From Burkholderiaceae bacterium (GTDB taxonomy: Bacteria > Pseudomonadota > Gammaproteobacteria > Burkholderiales > Burkholderiaceae_E), in NCBI GenBank assembly GCA_021166725.1, contig JAJPES010000065.1, forward strand, positions 20,962 to 84,961: a DNA stretch of 64,000 bases, written 5' to 3'. The notes under the pieces are model-generated. The model ran no database searches, was not told the origin of the DNA, and was given only the letters and a program-made list of their open reading frames with translations. Made by a program: the position numbers and the translations under genes. Shown piece by piece: positions 1 to 9,959 of this stretch; position 1 is the stretch's first letter, and each line of letters opens with the position of its first letter.

Positions 1-1282
1 CCTTCGGCAGTTGCGGATAGCGCGCATGCAGCTCGGTGCGCGCGACGATCGGGTCCTTCGGTGCGCCGGGCAACGGCTCGCCGTGCGTCCACCGCCCGCG
101 GCGCGCAGACAGGTACGGCGCGAGCTGGTCGAGCGCTGCCTCGGCCAGTCGCCGGTAGGTGGTGATCTTGCCGCCGTAGATGTCGAGTTGCGCGGCGCCG
201 TCGAAAGTGCGCAGCTCCAGCGTGTAGTCGCGCGTGATCTCCGACGGGTCGCTCGAACCGTCGTCGTACAACGGGCGCACGCCGGTGTAGCTCCAGACGA
301 CGTCGCGTTCGGCGAGCGGGCGCGCGAGGTAGCGGTTCGCCGCGCGCAGCAGGTAGCGGGTCTCGTCGGCGTCGATCGCGCGCGCGGATCCGATCGAATC
401 GACGCGCACGTCGGTGGTGCCGATCAGCGTGAAGTCGCTTTCGTACGGAATCAGGAAGACGATGCGCCGGTCGTCGTTCTGCAGGATGTAGGCATGCGAC
501 TGTGCATGGATGCGCGGCACGACCACGTGGCTGCCCTTGACGAGCTGTACCGACGCGCGCGGCGAGCGCCCCCCCGCGGAAGCGGCGACCGATTCGACCC
601 ACGGACCGGCCGCGTTCGCCAGCGCGCCGGCATCGAGCGTCTCGCGTTCGCCGTGTTCGTGCTCGATCGTCACCCGCCAGCGGCCCTGGCGCGCACGCGC
701 CGCGACGAAGCGCGTGCGGGGAAGGATGGTCGCACCGTGCGACTGCGCAGACCGGAGGTTCAGGATGACCAGCCGCGCGTCGTCCACCCAGGCGTCGGAG
801 TAGGCGTAGCCGTGGCGATAGCGCGCCGCCAGCGCAGCGCCGGTGCCGTCGCGCGACAGGCGTATCGATTCGGAGCGCGGCAGGCTGATCTGCCCGCCGA
901 TCCGGTCGTAGAGGAACAGCCCCGCACGGATCATCCACGACGGACGCAGCCCGGCGGCGTGCGGCATCACGAAGCGCAGCGGCCAGGCGATGTGCGACGC
1001 GATGCGCAGCAGCACCTCGCGCTCGGCCAGCGCCTCGGCGACCAGGCGGAACTCGTACTGTTCGAGATAGCGCAGGCCGCCGTGGATCAGCTTCGTGCTC
1101 GCCGACGAGGTCGCGCCGGCGAAGTCGCCCTGCTCGACGAGCGCCACCGAAATGCCGCGCCCGGCCGCGTCGCGCGCGATGCCCGCGCCGTTGATGCCGC
1201 CGCCCACCACCAGCAGGTCGAAGCGGCGCATCGCTGCGGGCGCGTCGGCGGGGGCTGCGCCGAAGGCGGCCGAAGCGTTCAT
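1..1282 (-). CDS. glpD: glycerol-3-phosphate dehydrogenase, 3' end beyond the left edge (partial)
   Basis: Minus-strand reading MNASAAFGAAPADAPAAMRRFDLLVVGGGINGAGIARDAAGRGISVALVEQGDFAGATSSASTKLIHGGLRYLEQYEFRLV: FAD-binding GlpD signature; no stop before the edge. Confidence 0.9.
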   Translation of the reverse strand, partial: MNASAAFGAAPADAPAAMRRFDLLVVGGGINGAGIARDAAGRGISVALVEQGDFAGATSSASTKLIHGGLRYLEQYEFRLVAEALAEREVLLRIASHIAWPLRFVMPHAAGLRPSWMIRAGLFLYDRIGGQISLPRSESIRLSRDGTGAALAARYRHGYAYSDAWVDDARLVILNLRSAQSHGATILPRTRFVAARARQGRWRVTIEHEHGERETLDAGALANAAGPWVESVAASAGGRSPRASVQLVKGSHVVVPRIHAQSHAYILQNDDRRIVFLIPYESDFTLIGTTDVRVDSIGSARAIDADETRYLLRAANRYLARPLAERDVVWSYTGVRPLYDDGSSDPSEITRDYTLELRTFDGAAQLDIYGGKITTYRRLAEAALDQLAPYLSARRGRWTHGEPLPGAPKDPIVARTELHARYPQLPK

Positions 1283-1313
1283 CGCACGCGCTCGCGTCGT
1301 GCTGCCGGCGCGC

Positions 1314-2336
1314 TCATGTCGTGCGCTCCCGCCGCGTTGTCGATGTCGTCGCGGCAGGGCGCGCCGCCTTCGCCTTCACGTCGCCGAGCACGCGCCGTGC
1401 GGTCGGCTCGTCGACGATCAGCGTATGCACGAAGCCGCCGGCGAGCGCCGCGCGGATGCCGTCGACCTTGCCGGTGCCGGAGGCGATGCAGATCGACTGC
1501 CGCGCGCGGAACAGGTCGAGGTCGGGTCCGCTCGCGCGTGCGTTCAGCGCGACGTCGCGCCAGCTGCCGTCGCCGCGAAAGAAGACGGTGGCGATGTCGC
1601 CGACCACGCGTTCGCGACGCAGGTCGCGGCGGTCGGACGCTTCGAGGAAGCCGCCCGCATGCACTTCGCTGGGCACCTCGCTGGAGAACGCGCCGACGCT
1701 GAACACGAGGATGTCGGCGCGCTGCTGCAGGTCGAGCAGGCGACGAACGCTGCGCTCGCGCCACAGCGCGGTCTTCGTCTGCGGATGATCGAAGAACGCC
1801 GGTACCGGAAAGGCGTGCGCGCGCGCACCGTAGTTCGCCGCGAAACGCAGCACGAGATCGGTGCCGAAGGCGCTGTCGATGCTCTGCGGCGTTCCGGCGC
1901 CGTTCAGCGCGACGAAGTCGACGTTCTTCGTCGGCTTGGGCTTGAGCCGCTCCGACAGCCGGCGCACCGTGGTGCCCCAGGCGATGCCGACGACGCAATC
2001 GTTGCCGATCACCGAGTTCAGGTATCCGGCGGCATCGGCCGCCACCCGCTCGAGCCAGTCGGCCTCGCGCGCCGAATCGGGCACCGCGACGACGCGCACG
2101 CTGCGCACGCCGTAGCGCTCGCGCAGCATCGACTCGAGCTGCAACGGCTGCTCGGCCGGATCGTGCACGTGGATCTCGACCAGTCCGTGATCGTGCGCCC
2201 ACGACAGCAGGCGCGACACCGTGGAGCGCGACGTGCGCAGTTCCTCGGCAATCCGCTCGGTGGTGAGTCGCTGGTAGTAGTAGAGCTTCGCCACGCGCAC
2301 GGCGAGCTCCTGATGGCGGGCGCCCTGATCGTCCAT
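1314..2336 (-). CDS. SorC/DeoR-type sugar-binding transcriptional regulator
   Basis: MDDQGARHQELAVRVAKLYYYQRLTTERIAEELRTSRSTVSRLLSWAHDHGLVEIHV: HTH plus SorC-like sugar-binding domain; upstream of glpD. Confidence 0.85.
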   Translation of the reverse strand: MDDQGARHQELAVRVAKLYYYQRLTTERIAEELRTSRSTVSRLLSWAHDHGLVEIHVHDPAEQPLQLESMLRERYGVRSVRVVAVPDSAREADWLERVAADAAGYLNSVIGNDCVVGIAWGTTVRRLSERLKPKPTKNVDFVALNGAGTPQSIDSAFGTDLVLRFAANYGARAHAFPVPAFFDHPQTKTALWRERSVRRLLDLQQRADILVFSVGAFSSEVPSEVHAGGFLEASDRRDLRRERVVGDIATVFFRGDGSWRDVALNARASGPDLDLFRARQSICIASGTGKVDGIRAALAGGFVHTLIVDEPTARRVLGDVKAKAARPAATTSTTRRERTT

Positions 2337-2430
2337 GCACGCAGTTTCATGCAGTTTGAACGAACGTGCAAGCGCGCGCATGCGAGACTGCGGCCATCGC
2401 CGACTCCCGGGCACGCCGAGAAACGCGCAG

Positions 2431-3114
2431 ATGCGCGAGCTCCCGAAGATCTTCGTCACCGGCCTGCTCGCCGCGCTGCCGCTGGCGGCCACCGTGCTCA
2501 TCGTCGTCTGGGGCGCGCGCCTGGTCGTCGGCTGGGTGGGTCCGGGCAGCCTGATCGGCGACGTGCTGGTGTCGATCGGCCTGGGCGTCACCGGCTACGA
2601 GGTGATCGCGTGGGCAATCGGCGTGGCAATCGTGCTGTTGGCGATCCTGCTGCTCGGCGTGCTCGTGCGAACACGATTGCGCGGCGCGGTCGAGACGGTG
2701 CTCGACGCGGTGATGCAGCGCATTCCGGTCGTGCGCAACGTCTACGAGACGGCGCGCCGTTTCGTGGACCTGGTCGCGCAGCGCGATCGCGAAGGCATGC
2801 GATCGATGAGCCCGGTGTGGCTGCATTTCGGCGGCGGCGACGGCGCCGCGGTACTCGGCCTGTTGTCCACGCCGCAGCCCGTCGAGATCGGCGGGCGCGA
2901 ATATCTCGCGGTGATCGTTCCCACCGCGCCGGTTCCGGTGGGCGGCGGCCTGCTCTACGTTCCGCCCGAATGGGTGCGGCCCGCCGACATCGGCGTCGAC
3001 GGACTCACCAGCATCTACGTGTCGATGGGAATCACGTCGGCGCAGCACATCGGCGCGCGCGCGCCGCGCGCCGACGAAGCTCCGGCTGCGCCTGCGGCTA
3101 CACCCCCCAGGTGA
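2431..3114 (+). CDS. DUF502 family membrane protein
   Basis: MRELPKIFVTGLLAALPLAATVLIVVW...PVVRNVYETARRFVDLV...VPTAPVPVGGGLLYVPPEWV. Confidence 0.8.
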   Translation: MRELPKIFVTGLLAALPLAATVLIVVWGARLVVGWVGPGSLIGDVLVSIGLGVTGYEVIAWAIGVAIVLLAILLLGVLVRTRLRGAVETVLDAVMQRIPVVRNVYETARRFVDLVAQRDREGMRSMSPVWLHFGGGDGAAVLGLLSTPQPVEIGGREYLAVIVPTAPVPVGGGLLYVPPEWVRPADIGVDGLTSIYVSMGITSAQHIGARAPRADEAPAAPAATPPR

Positions 3115-3457
3115 TGTCCTTGCCCGCGCGATGCGCTTCCTGCAACAGGTCGATGAACGGAAACGCGCGCTGCGCGAGCGACACCGGATAGGGGTCGTTC
3201 TCGGTATCGTTCTTCTCGGCGTCGGAAGCCGCGCCCGGCGCCGGCCCCACCGACTCCATCGCGCGGCGCTCGGCGCGCAGCTCTTCCTTCTCCTGCGCGA
3301 TCGCCCGGTTCAGCGCGTCGACGGCGCCCGGCATCTGGGCGACCGTGATGACTCCCGTGCGACCCGGCTCCTTGCCGATGATCTGCAGGATCCACTCGGC
3401 GACGGGCTTGGTCATGATTACGGAGCCGGTGGCGCGCGACTTGAACTCGTAGATCAT
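3098..3457 (-). CDS. DUF1840 family protein
   Basis: MIYEFKSRATGSVIMTKPVAEWILQIIGKEPGRTGVITVAQMPGAVDALNRAI. Confidence 0.8.
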   Translation of the reverse strand: MIYEFKSRATGSVIMTKPVAEWILQIIGKEPGRTGVITVAQMPGAVDALNRAIAQEKEELRAERRAMESVGPAPGAASDAEKNDTENDPYPVSLAQRAFPFIDLLQEAHRAGKDITWGV

Positions 3458-3497
3458 CTGGACCTCCGTTGTGGGCCTACAGCCCTACCATTATCGA

Positions 3498-4070
3498 ATG
3501 AACTTCCTGGCTGCGATGCGCCGGCAAACCCGAATGCCGGGTGCGCTCGTCGTCGGCATGCTGCTGGCGCTCGGCGCCTGCCACCCGGCCTACGACTGGC
3601 GCGAAATCCACGAACCCGAAGCAGGCTACCGCATCCTGCTGCCTGCCAAGCCCGTATCGATGACGCGGCCGATCGATCTCGACGGCGTGGCGGTGACGAT
3701 GTCGATGACGGGCGCTCGCGTCGACGAAGCCCTGTTCACCGTGGGGTCGGTCGTGCTGCCGTCGTCCGACGAAGAGACGCGAGCGCACGCGACGCAGGCG
3801 ATGCGTACGGCGATGGAGCGCAATGTGCAGGGGCATGAGACGAAAGTCGCGCAAATCGAGGTCCCGGTGCTCGATACGGCCGGTCGCCCCGCGGGCAGCG
3901 TCGCCGCAACGCACGTCGAGGTCGACGGCAGCGTCGCCGGCGAGCCGGCGCACATGAGCGCGACCTTCGTCGCGCGCGGGGATCGTGCGTGGCAGGTGGT
4001 GTTGATCTCGCCGTCGGCCGACAGGGAGGCCGCGAAGCTCTTCCACGAATCGTTCCGGATCGCGAAGTGA
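3498..4070 (+). CDS. hypothetical lipoprotein-like exported protein
   Basis: N-terminal hydrophobic segment with LALGAC lipobox; no recognised domain. Confidence 0.6.
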   Translation: MNFLAAMRRQTRMPGALVVGMLLALGACHPAYDWREIHEPEAGYRILLPAKPVSMTRPIDLDGVAVTMSMTGARVDEALFTVGSVVLPSSDEETRAHATQAMRTAMERNVQGHETKVAQIEVPVLDTAGRPAGSVAATHVEVDGSVAGEPAHMSATFVARGDRAWQVVLISPSADREAAKLFHESFRIAK

Positions 4071-5299
4071 GCGCGGTGCTGGCGGCACCGGTGGCGATCC
4101 GCGTCTTCGTCGCCTTCGCCAGCGGCTACTTCATGTCCTACGGGCTGCGTTCGGTGAACGCGGTCATCGCCCCCGACCTGATCGCCGAATTCGGGCTGAG
4201 CAACGCGCAGCTCGGGTCGCTGTCGTCGGCGTACTTCCTCGCTTTCGCGTCGGTACAGGTGCCGCTCGGCGTGCTGCTCGATCGCTTCGGCTCGCGCCGC
4301 GTCGATGCGACGCTGCTGCTGGTGGCCGCCGGCGGATGCCTGCTGTTCGCCGGCGCACGCTCGGCGTCGATGTTGTGGATCTCGCGCGCGCTGATCGGCG
4401 TCGGCGTCTCGGCGGCGTTGATGGCGTCGCTGCGCGCGTTCCGCTTCTGGTACGCGCCGGGCCGCCAGCAACAGCTCACCGCGTGGATGCTCGTCGCCGG
4501 CGCGCTCGGTTCGCTGGCGACGACGGTGCCGGTGCAGCTGGCGCTGCCGGCGATCGGCTGGCGCGGCGTGTTCGCCGTCGCGGCGCTGCTGCTCGTCGCG
4601 ACCAGCGCGGCGATCTTCTTCCTGCTGCCGTCCGACGAACCGATCCCCGCGCGCCACGACACCGAGTCGTCGTGGAACGTGTACCGGCAGGTCTTCTCCG
4701 ATCGCTACTTCTGGCGCTTCGGCGTGGTCTCGCTCACCGTGCAGGCGAGCTTCGTCGCCTTCCAGGGCCTGTGGATCGGCCCGTGGCTGCGCCGCGTGCT
4801 CGACATGCAGGCCGACGCCGCGGCGCAGGCGCTGTTCGTCTTCAACCTGGTGCTGATGCTCGGCTATCTGGGGCTGGGAATGGCCGTTCCCTACTTCGTG
4901 CGCCGCGGCTGGTCGACGCTGCGCGTGGTCGCCACCGGCACCGCGACGATGCTCGTGCTCGAGCTCGCCATCGCGCTGTCGAGCGGCGCGTGGGCGTGGA
5001 TGCTGTGGGTCGCACTGGCGATCGCCGCCACCTGCCACACGCTCTCGCAGACGCACGTGAGTCTTTCGTTCCCCGAGCGCCTCACCGGGCGCGCGTTCAC
5101 CGCGTACAACCTGCTGACGATGAGCGGCATGTTCGTCGCGCAGTGGCTGTTCGGCGTGATGGTCGACCGCCTGGGCGGCGAACACGATCCGCAGGGCTTT
5201 CGCCGCGCGATGCTGCTGTGGGTGGCGATGCAGGCGTGTGCGCTCGCCGTGCTCGTGTTCTGGAAGGTGCAGCCGAGGCGGCCGTCGCCGGTGCGCTGA
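4067..5299 (+). CDS. MFS transporter
   Basis: GTG start overlapping the previous stop; multiple TM helices; GVLLDRFGSRR MFS motif. Confidence 0.85.
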   Translation: MSAVLAAPVAIRVFVAFASGYFMSYGLRSVNAVIAPDLIAEFGLSNAQLGSLSSAYFLAFASVQVPLGVLLDRFGSRRVDATLLLVAAGGCLLFAGARSASMLWISRALIGVGVSAALMASLRAFRFWYAPGRQQQLTAWMLVAGALGSLATTVPVQLALPAIGWRGVFAVAALLLVATSAAIFFLLPSDEPIPARHDTESSWNVYRQVFSDRYFWRFGVVSLTVQASFVAFQGLWIGPWLRRVLDMQADAAAQALFVFNLVLMLGYLGLGMAVPYFVRRGWSTLRVVATGTATMLVLELAIALSSGAWAWMLWVALAIAATCHTLSQTHVSLSFPERLTGRAFTAYNLLTMSGMFVAQWLFGVMVDRLGGEHDPQGFRRAMLLWVAMQACALAVLVFWKVQPRRPSPVR

Positions 5300-5308
5300 G
5301 GCTCGCCC

Positions 5309-6349
5309 TCAAGCCTCGTCGAAGCGGATTGTCGTCCCCGGCTGCGCGAACGGCTGCGTGCGATACAACCCGTTGGCCAGGTTGTGCTCGTCGCGCGCCG
5401 CTTCGGCGAAGTCGAGCACCGGCGCCAGGCACGCGTCGCGATCGTGCGCCGCCTGCGCCCACTCGTCGCGCGTGCGCGAGGCGAAGCGCTGCTCGAACTT
5501 CGCGATGGTGGCGGGCCAGGTGGGCGGGCGGTACTGGTCCTTCGGATCGACCTCGCCGAGCAGGCCGGTGACGTCGAGCAGTTCGCGGTAGAACTTCGGT
5601 TCGAGCGGGCCGACCGCGACGAAGCGATCGTCCTTGCAGCGATAGATGCGATAGAAGGGCATCGCTCCGTCGAGCAGGTTGCTCGCCCTTTCCAGGTTCC
5701 AGACGCCGCCGGCGAGCAGGCCGTAGAACATCGGCGTGAGTCCGACGGTGCCGGCGAGGATGCTGGTTTCCACGACGCCGCCGCGCTGCGTGATCGAGCG
5801 CTGCACGAGTTTCGCGAGCACGCCCACCAGCAGATGCATCGCGCCGCCGCCGAAGTCGGCAACGAGGTTCAACGGGATCACCGGCTGCTCGCGCCGGCCG
5901 ATCGCCGCGAGCACGCCGGCGCGCGCCAGGTAGTTGATGTCGTGCCCGGCGCGCGCGGCGAGCGTCCCGCGGCTGCCCCAGCCCGACAGCCGCCCGACGA
6001 CGAGGCGCGGATGCGCATCGAGCAAAGCAGAAGGGCCGATGCCGAGCCGTTCGAGCACGCCGGGCCGGAAGCCTTCGAGCAGCACGTCGGCGTCGGCGAG
6101 CTCGGCGTGCAGTGCATCGAGGCCGGCGCGCTCCTTCAGGTCGAGCAGCCGCTTCTCCTTGCCGACGTTGAGCAGGTCGTATTGCGGCGGAACGCGAACG
6201 CCCAGGCCCGGGTCGGCGGGCGGAGAAACGCGCACGACGCGCGCACCGAGCGAGCGCAGCAGTTGGCCGGCGAAAGGCACCGGACCGATCGCGTGCAGTT
6301 CGACGGTCTTCAGGCCTGCCAGCGGTAGTTTCGATGCGGATTCGGTCAT
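5309..6349 (-). CDS. CaiB/BaiF family (type III) CoA-transferase / alpha-methylacyl-CoA racemase-like
   Basis: LAGLKTVELHAIGPVPFAGQLLRSLGARVVRV...LDLKERAGLDALHAELADADVLLEGFRPGVLERLG. Confidence 0.88.
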   Translation of the reverse strand: MTESASKLPLAGLKTVELHAIGPVPFAGQLLRSLGARVVRVSPPADPGLGVRVPPQYDLLNVGKEKRLLDLKERAGLDALHAELADADVLLEGFRPGVLERLGIGPSALLDAHPRLVVGRLSGWGSRGTLAARAGHDINYLARAGVLAAIGRREQPVIPLNLVADFGGGAMHLLVGVLAKLVQRSITQRGGVVETSILAGTVGLTPMFYGLLAGGVWNLERASNLLDGAMPFYRIYRCKDDRFVAVGPLEPKFYRELLDVTGLLGEVDPKDQYRPPTWPATIAKFEQRFASRTRDEWAQAAHDRDACLAPVLDFAEAARDEHNLANGLYRTQPFAQPGTTIRFDEA

Positions 6350-7875
6350 GGCCCGGGCATCGTAGCACCGGCTGCGGCGCCGAAGTCCAGCGCACGCCGA
6401 TAAGCGACTGCCTCGGCCACGTGCGGTGCGCCGATGCGCGCTTCGCCGGCCAGGTCGGCGATGGTTCGCGCGAGTTTCTGCACGCGGTGCAATGCGCGCG
6501 ACGACCAGTGCTGCCGTCGCGCGACCTGTCGCAGCAGCGACGCCGCGCGCTCGTCGAGCGTGCAGTGCCGGTCGATCTGCGGCGGCGGCAGGAACGCGTT
6601 GGCCAGTTGCTGGCGTTCGCGCTGCAGCGCGCGTGCGCGCGCGACGCGCGCCGCGACGACGCGGCTGGGTTCGCCGTCGGCGGCCTGCATCAGCTTCGCT
6701 TCGCTCACCGGTGCGACCGGGATCAGCAGGTCGATGCGATCGAGTAGCGGCCCCGACAGCCGCGAGCGATAGCGTTGCACCTGCTCGGGCGTGCAGCGGC
6801 AGCGCGCTGCGCCGAAGTAGCCGCAGGGGCACGGGTTCATCGCCGCGACCAGCTGGAAGCGCGCCGGAAATTCGACCTGTCGGGCGGCGCGTGCCACCGC
6901 TATACGGCCGGTTTCGAGCGGTTCGCGCAGCGCTTCGAGCACGGCGCGCGAGAACTCGGGCAACTCGTCGAGGAAGAGCACGCCGTTGTGCGCGAGGCTC
7001 GCTTCGCCCGGACGCGGGTTCGACCCGCCGCCGACGATCGCCGCAGCGGAGGCGCCGTGATGCGGCGCGCGGAACGGACGCCGGCCCCAATGCTCGGTGC
7101 GGAACGCTCCATGCAGGCTTGCCAGCGCCGCGCTTTCCAGCGCCTCGGCGGTTTCCATCGGCGGCTGGATGGTCGGCATGCGGTGCGCGAGCAGCGACTT
7201 GCCCGAACCCGGCGGGCCGATCATCAGCAGGTTGTGTGCCCCGGCTGCCGCGACCTCGAGCGCGCGCTTGGCGAAGGGCTGCCCCTTCACGTCGGCGAGG
7301 TCGTCCCCGGCGGGGGAAGCCGAATTCGGCGCGGCGGGCTCGATGCGCACGAGCGGGCTCGACCCGCTCAGGTGCGCGGCGACGCCGAACAGGTCTTCCG
7401 CTGCGAGCAGGCGCACGCCGTCGACCAGCGCCGCTTCGTCGCCGTTGGCCGCGGGCAGCAGCAGCGAGCGTTGGTGGGCCTCGCGCGCGACGGCGAGCGC
7501 CATCGCCAGTGCGCCGCGAATCGGGCGGATCGCACCGGTGAGCGAAAGCTCGCCGACGAACTCGAATTCGTCGAGCGCGTTGGCCGGTACCTGCCCGCTC
7601 GCTGCGAGGATGCCGACGGCGATCGGCAGGTCGAAGCGACCCGAAGCCTTCGGCAGGTCGGCTGGTGCCAGGTTGACGGTGAGGCGCCGGTTCGGAAAGT
7701 CGAACCCGGCGTGCAGCAGCGCAGCGCGCACGCGATCGCGGCTCTCGCGCACTTCGGCTTCGGGCAGTCCGACGATGTGGAAGGCCGGCAGTCCGACGCC
7801 GATATGGACTTCGACGTTGACGGCAGGCGCGTCGAGGCCGACGAGCGCGCGGCTGCGGACGACGGCGAGCGGCAT
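6346..7875 (-). CDS. comM: YifB family Mg chelatase-like AAA ATPase (ComM)
   Basis: MPLAVVRSRALVGLDAPAVNVEVHIGVGLPAFHIVGLPEAEVRESRDRVRAAL...GPPGSGKSLLA; 4-bp overlap with downstream gene. Confidence 0.92.
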   Translation of the reverse strand: MPLAVVRSRALVGLDAPAVNVEVHIGVGLPAFHIVGLPEAEVRESRDRVRAALLHAGFDFPNRRLTVNLAPADLPKASGRFDLPIAVGILAASGQVPANALDEFEFVGELSLTGAIRPIRGALAMALAVAREAHQRSLLLPAANGDEAALVDGVRLLAAEDLFGVAAHLSGSSPLVRIEPAAPNSASPAGDDLADVKGQPFAKRALEVAAAGAHNLLMIGPPGSGKSLLAHRMPTIQPPMETAEALESAALASLHGAFRTEHWGRRPFRAPHHGASAAAIVGGGSNPRPGEASLAHNGVLFLDELPEFSRAVLEALREPLETGRIAVARAARQVEFPARFQLVAAMNPCPCGYFGAARCRCTPEQVQRYRSRLSGPLLDRIDLLIPVAPVSEAKLMQAADGEPSRVVAARVARARALQRERQQLANAFLPPPQIDRHCTLDERAASLLRQVARRQHWSSRALHRVQKLARTIADLAGEARIGAPHVAEAVAYRRALDFGAAAGATMPGP

Positions 7876-7958
7876 GGCGACTCCCGGCGGCGTCCGGTTC
7901 TCGAAGCGGGGGAGCGCCGGGCTTCAGCTGCGCTGCGCGTACGCGCAGCGACAGCCTC

Positions 7959-8123
7959 CTAGGAGGCTGTCGGACTATGGACAGGGGTCGCGGTGGTGGC
8001 CGAAAACCCCCGGGGCCAGGCCCGGGTTCGGGGGGGAGGCGGGTGTATGGAACGGCGTGGGGCACCCCCCCACCCCCCGCCCCCCCCGCCCCCCCCCCTG
8101 TCCATAGTCCGAGAGCCTCCTAG
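7959..8123. mobile_element. 165-bp MITE-like element with ~26-bp terminal inverted repeats and CTAG at both ends
   Basis: Left AGGAGGCTGTCGGACTATGGACAGGG (from 7961) against right CCCTGTCCATAGTCCGAGAGCCTCCT: 25/26 complementary; CTAG at 7959-7962 and 8120-8123; no coding capacity. Confidence 0.7.
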
Positions 8124-8509
8124 ATAACCGGACCCGGGTCGTCGGGCGTGGACGGGCCCGGACCGGGCATGGCGATGGGCGCGTCGTCGCGCGCACCCGC
8201 CGAACGGCCGGCCGCTGCTTCCGACGCGTCGGAGGTCGTGCCGGCCTGCGCGGCGCCCCCCTCCGAGGCGCTCGCACCCGGCGCCTCGGCGTCGAGGCGC
8301 TGCTCGAGCGTTGCGATGCGTTCCTGCAGGCGCGACATGCGCTCGAGCTGCGCGTCGAACTCGTCGCGCGTGACGAGATCGACGCGCTGGAAAGTCTGCG
8401 CGAGCATCGCTTTCAGGTTGCGCTCGATGTCGGCCGCGGGGCTGTTGCGGAACAGATCGGAGACGCGCTGTTGCAGCTCGGCGAGCAGCGATTGCGGTGT
8501 CGTGTTCAT
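8120..8509 (-). CDS. ubiK: ubiquinone biosynthesis accessory factor UbiK (BMFP/YqiC family)
   Basis: LLAELQQRVSDLFRNSPAADIERNLKAMLAQTFQRVDLVTRDEFDAQLERMSRLQERIATLEQRL. Confidence 0.88.
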   Translation of the reverse strand: MNTTPQSLLAELQQRVSDLFRNSPAADIERNLKAMLAQTFQRVDLVTRDEFDAQLERMSRLQERIATLEQRLDAEAPGASASEGGAAQAGTTSDASEAAAGRSAGARDDAPIAMPGPGPSTPDDPGPVI

Positions 8510-8748
8510 CGTGAAACGAGTCTAGCACCGGCGATCCGCGGCGCTGCGCTTCGCCCCTCGGCCCTGTGGCCGATGCGAAAGGTTCGGTGCACGCCCGGTG
8601 CACGAACGCGCAGCCACGCGTGCCGATGCATCGCCGCGGGGCATGCGGCGCAACCAACGCGGACGAAACGCACCGCGCGCGGGCCGAATGCGCGGTGGCA
8701 CGGAAGCTGCCTCTGCATGGGCGTCGAGCCTTGCACGGAGAACCTTCG

Positions 8749-9549
8749 ATGCGCGCGTTCCGAGCCCTGCCGATGCTGGCCGTGGCCTTCCTTCCGGTCC
8801 TTGCGACGTCGGTCCATCCGCAGACGACGACCGATCCGAATGCACCGACCCCGCACGCGCTCACCACCAACGTGTCGTTCGCCAGCCAGTACCGCTACCG
8901 CGGCATCGCGCAGACCGACGGCAAGCCTGCGCTGCAGGGCGGGTTCGACTACTCGCATGCAAGCGGCGTCTATCTGGGCACGTGGGGCTCCAATGTCAGC
9001 TGGCTCGCCGACAGCAACGACGACGTGAGCAACAGCGTCGAACTGGACGCCTACGGCGGCTGGCGCGGCAAGCTGGGCGATGTCGGCTACGACGTCGGCG
9101 TGCTCCGCTACCTCTATCCCGGCAGCTATCCCGACGGCTTCGTCGCGCCGCATACCACCGAGCTGTACGCCGCGGGCAGCTGGCGGATGTTCACGCTGAA
9201 GTACTCGCACGCGACGACGAACCTGTTCGGCGTTCCCGACAGCGAAGGTTCGCGGTACCTCGACCTCGCGGCGAACCTCGACGTGGGCGGGGGCTTCGCG
9301 CTCGCCGCGCACGTCGGCCATCAGCGCATCCCGTCCGGCTCGCTGCGCGGGATCCGCATTCGTTCGTCCGACGACTGCAGCTACACCGACTGGAAGCTCG
9401 GCGTCGCGAAAGCGTGGGCCGGACTGGACTGGAGCCTCTCGTACGTCGACACCGACGCAAAGGCAGGCACCGGCGAGTGCTATCGCAGCGCTCGCAATCG
9501 AGACCTCGGCAAGGCCGCTGTCGTACTGACGGCGGGCAGGTCGTTCTGA
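8749..9549 (+). CDS. TorF family putative porin
   Basis: Signal peptide then NVSFASQYRYRGIAQTDGKPALQGGFDYSHASGVYLGTWGSNVSW. Confidence 0.85.
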   Translation: MRAFRALPMLAVAFLPVLATSVHPQTTTDPNAPTPHALTTNVSFASQYRYRGIAQTDGKPALQGGFDYSHASGVYLGTWGSNVSWLADSNDDVSNSVELDAYGGWRGKLGDVGYDVGVLRYLYPGSYPDGFVAPHTTELYAAGSWRMFTLKYSHATTNLFGVPDSEGSRYLDLAANLDVGGGFALAAHVGHQRIPSGSLRGIRIRSSDDCSYTDWKLGVAKAWAGLDWSLSYVDTDAKAGTGECYRSARNRDLGKAAVVLTAGRSF

Positions 9550-9942
<393 letters not shown>

Positions 9943-9959
9943 GATACCGGGGAGAACCG

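Noticed and set aside
11-3191. Long + strand ORFs of 563 aa and 698 aa
   Set aside because: They are antisense to glpD and the SorC-type regulator; Arg/Ala-rich translations typical of high-GC shadow frames
8061-8100. C-rich tract considered as a CRISPR or tandem repeat array
   Set aside because: No repeat/spacer periodicity, only homopolymeric runs within the TIR element
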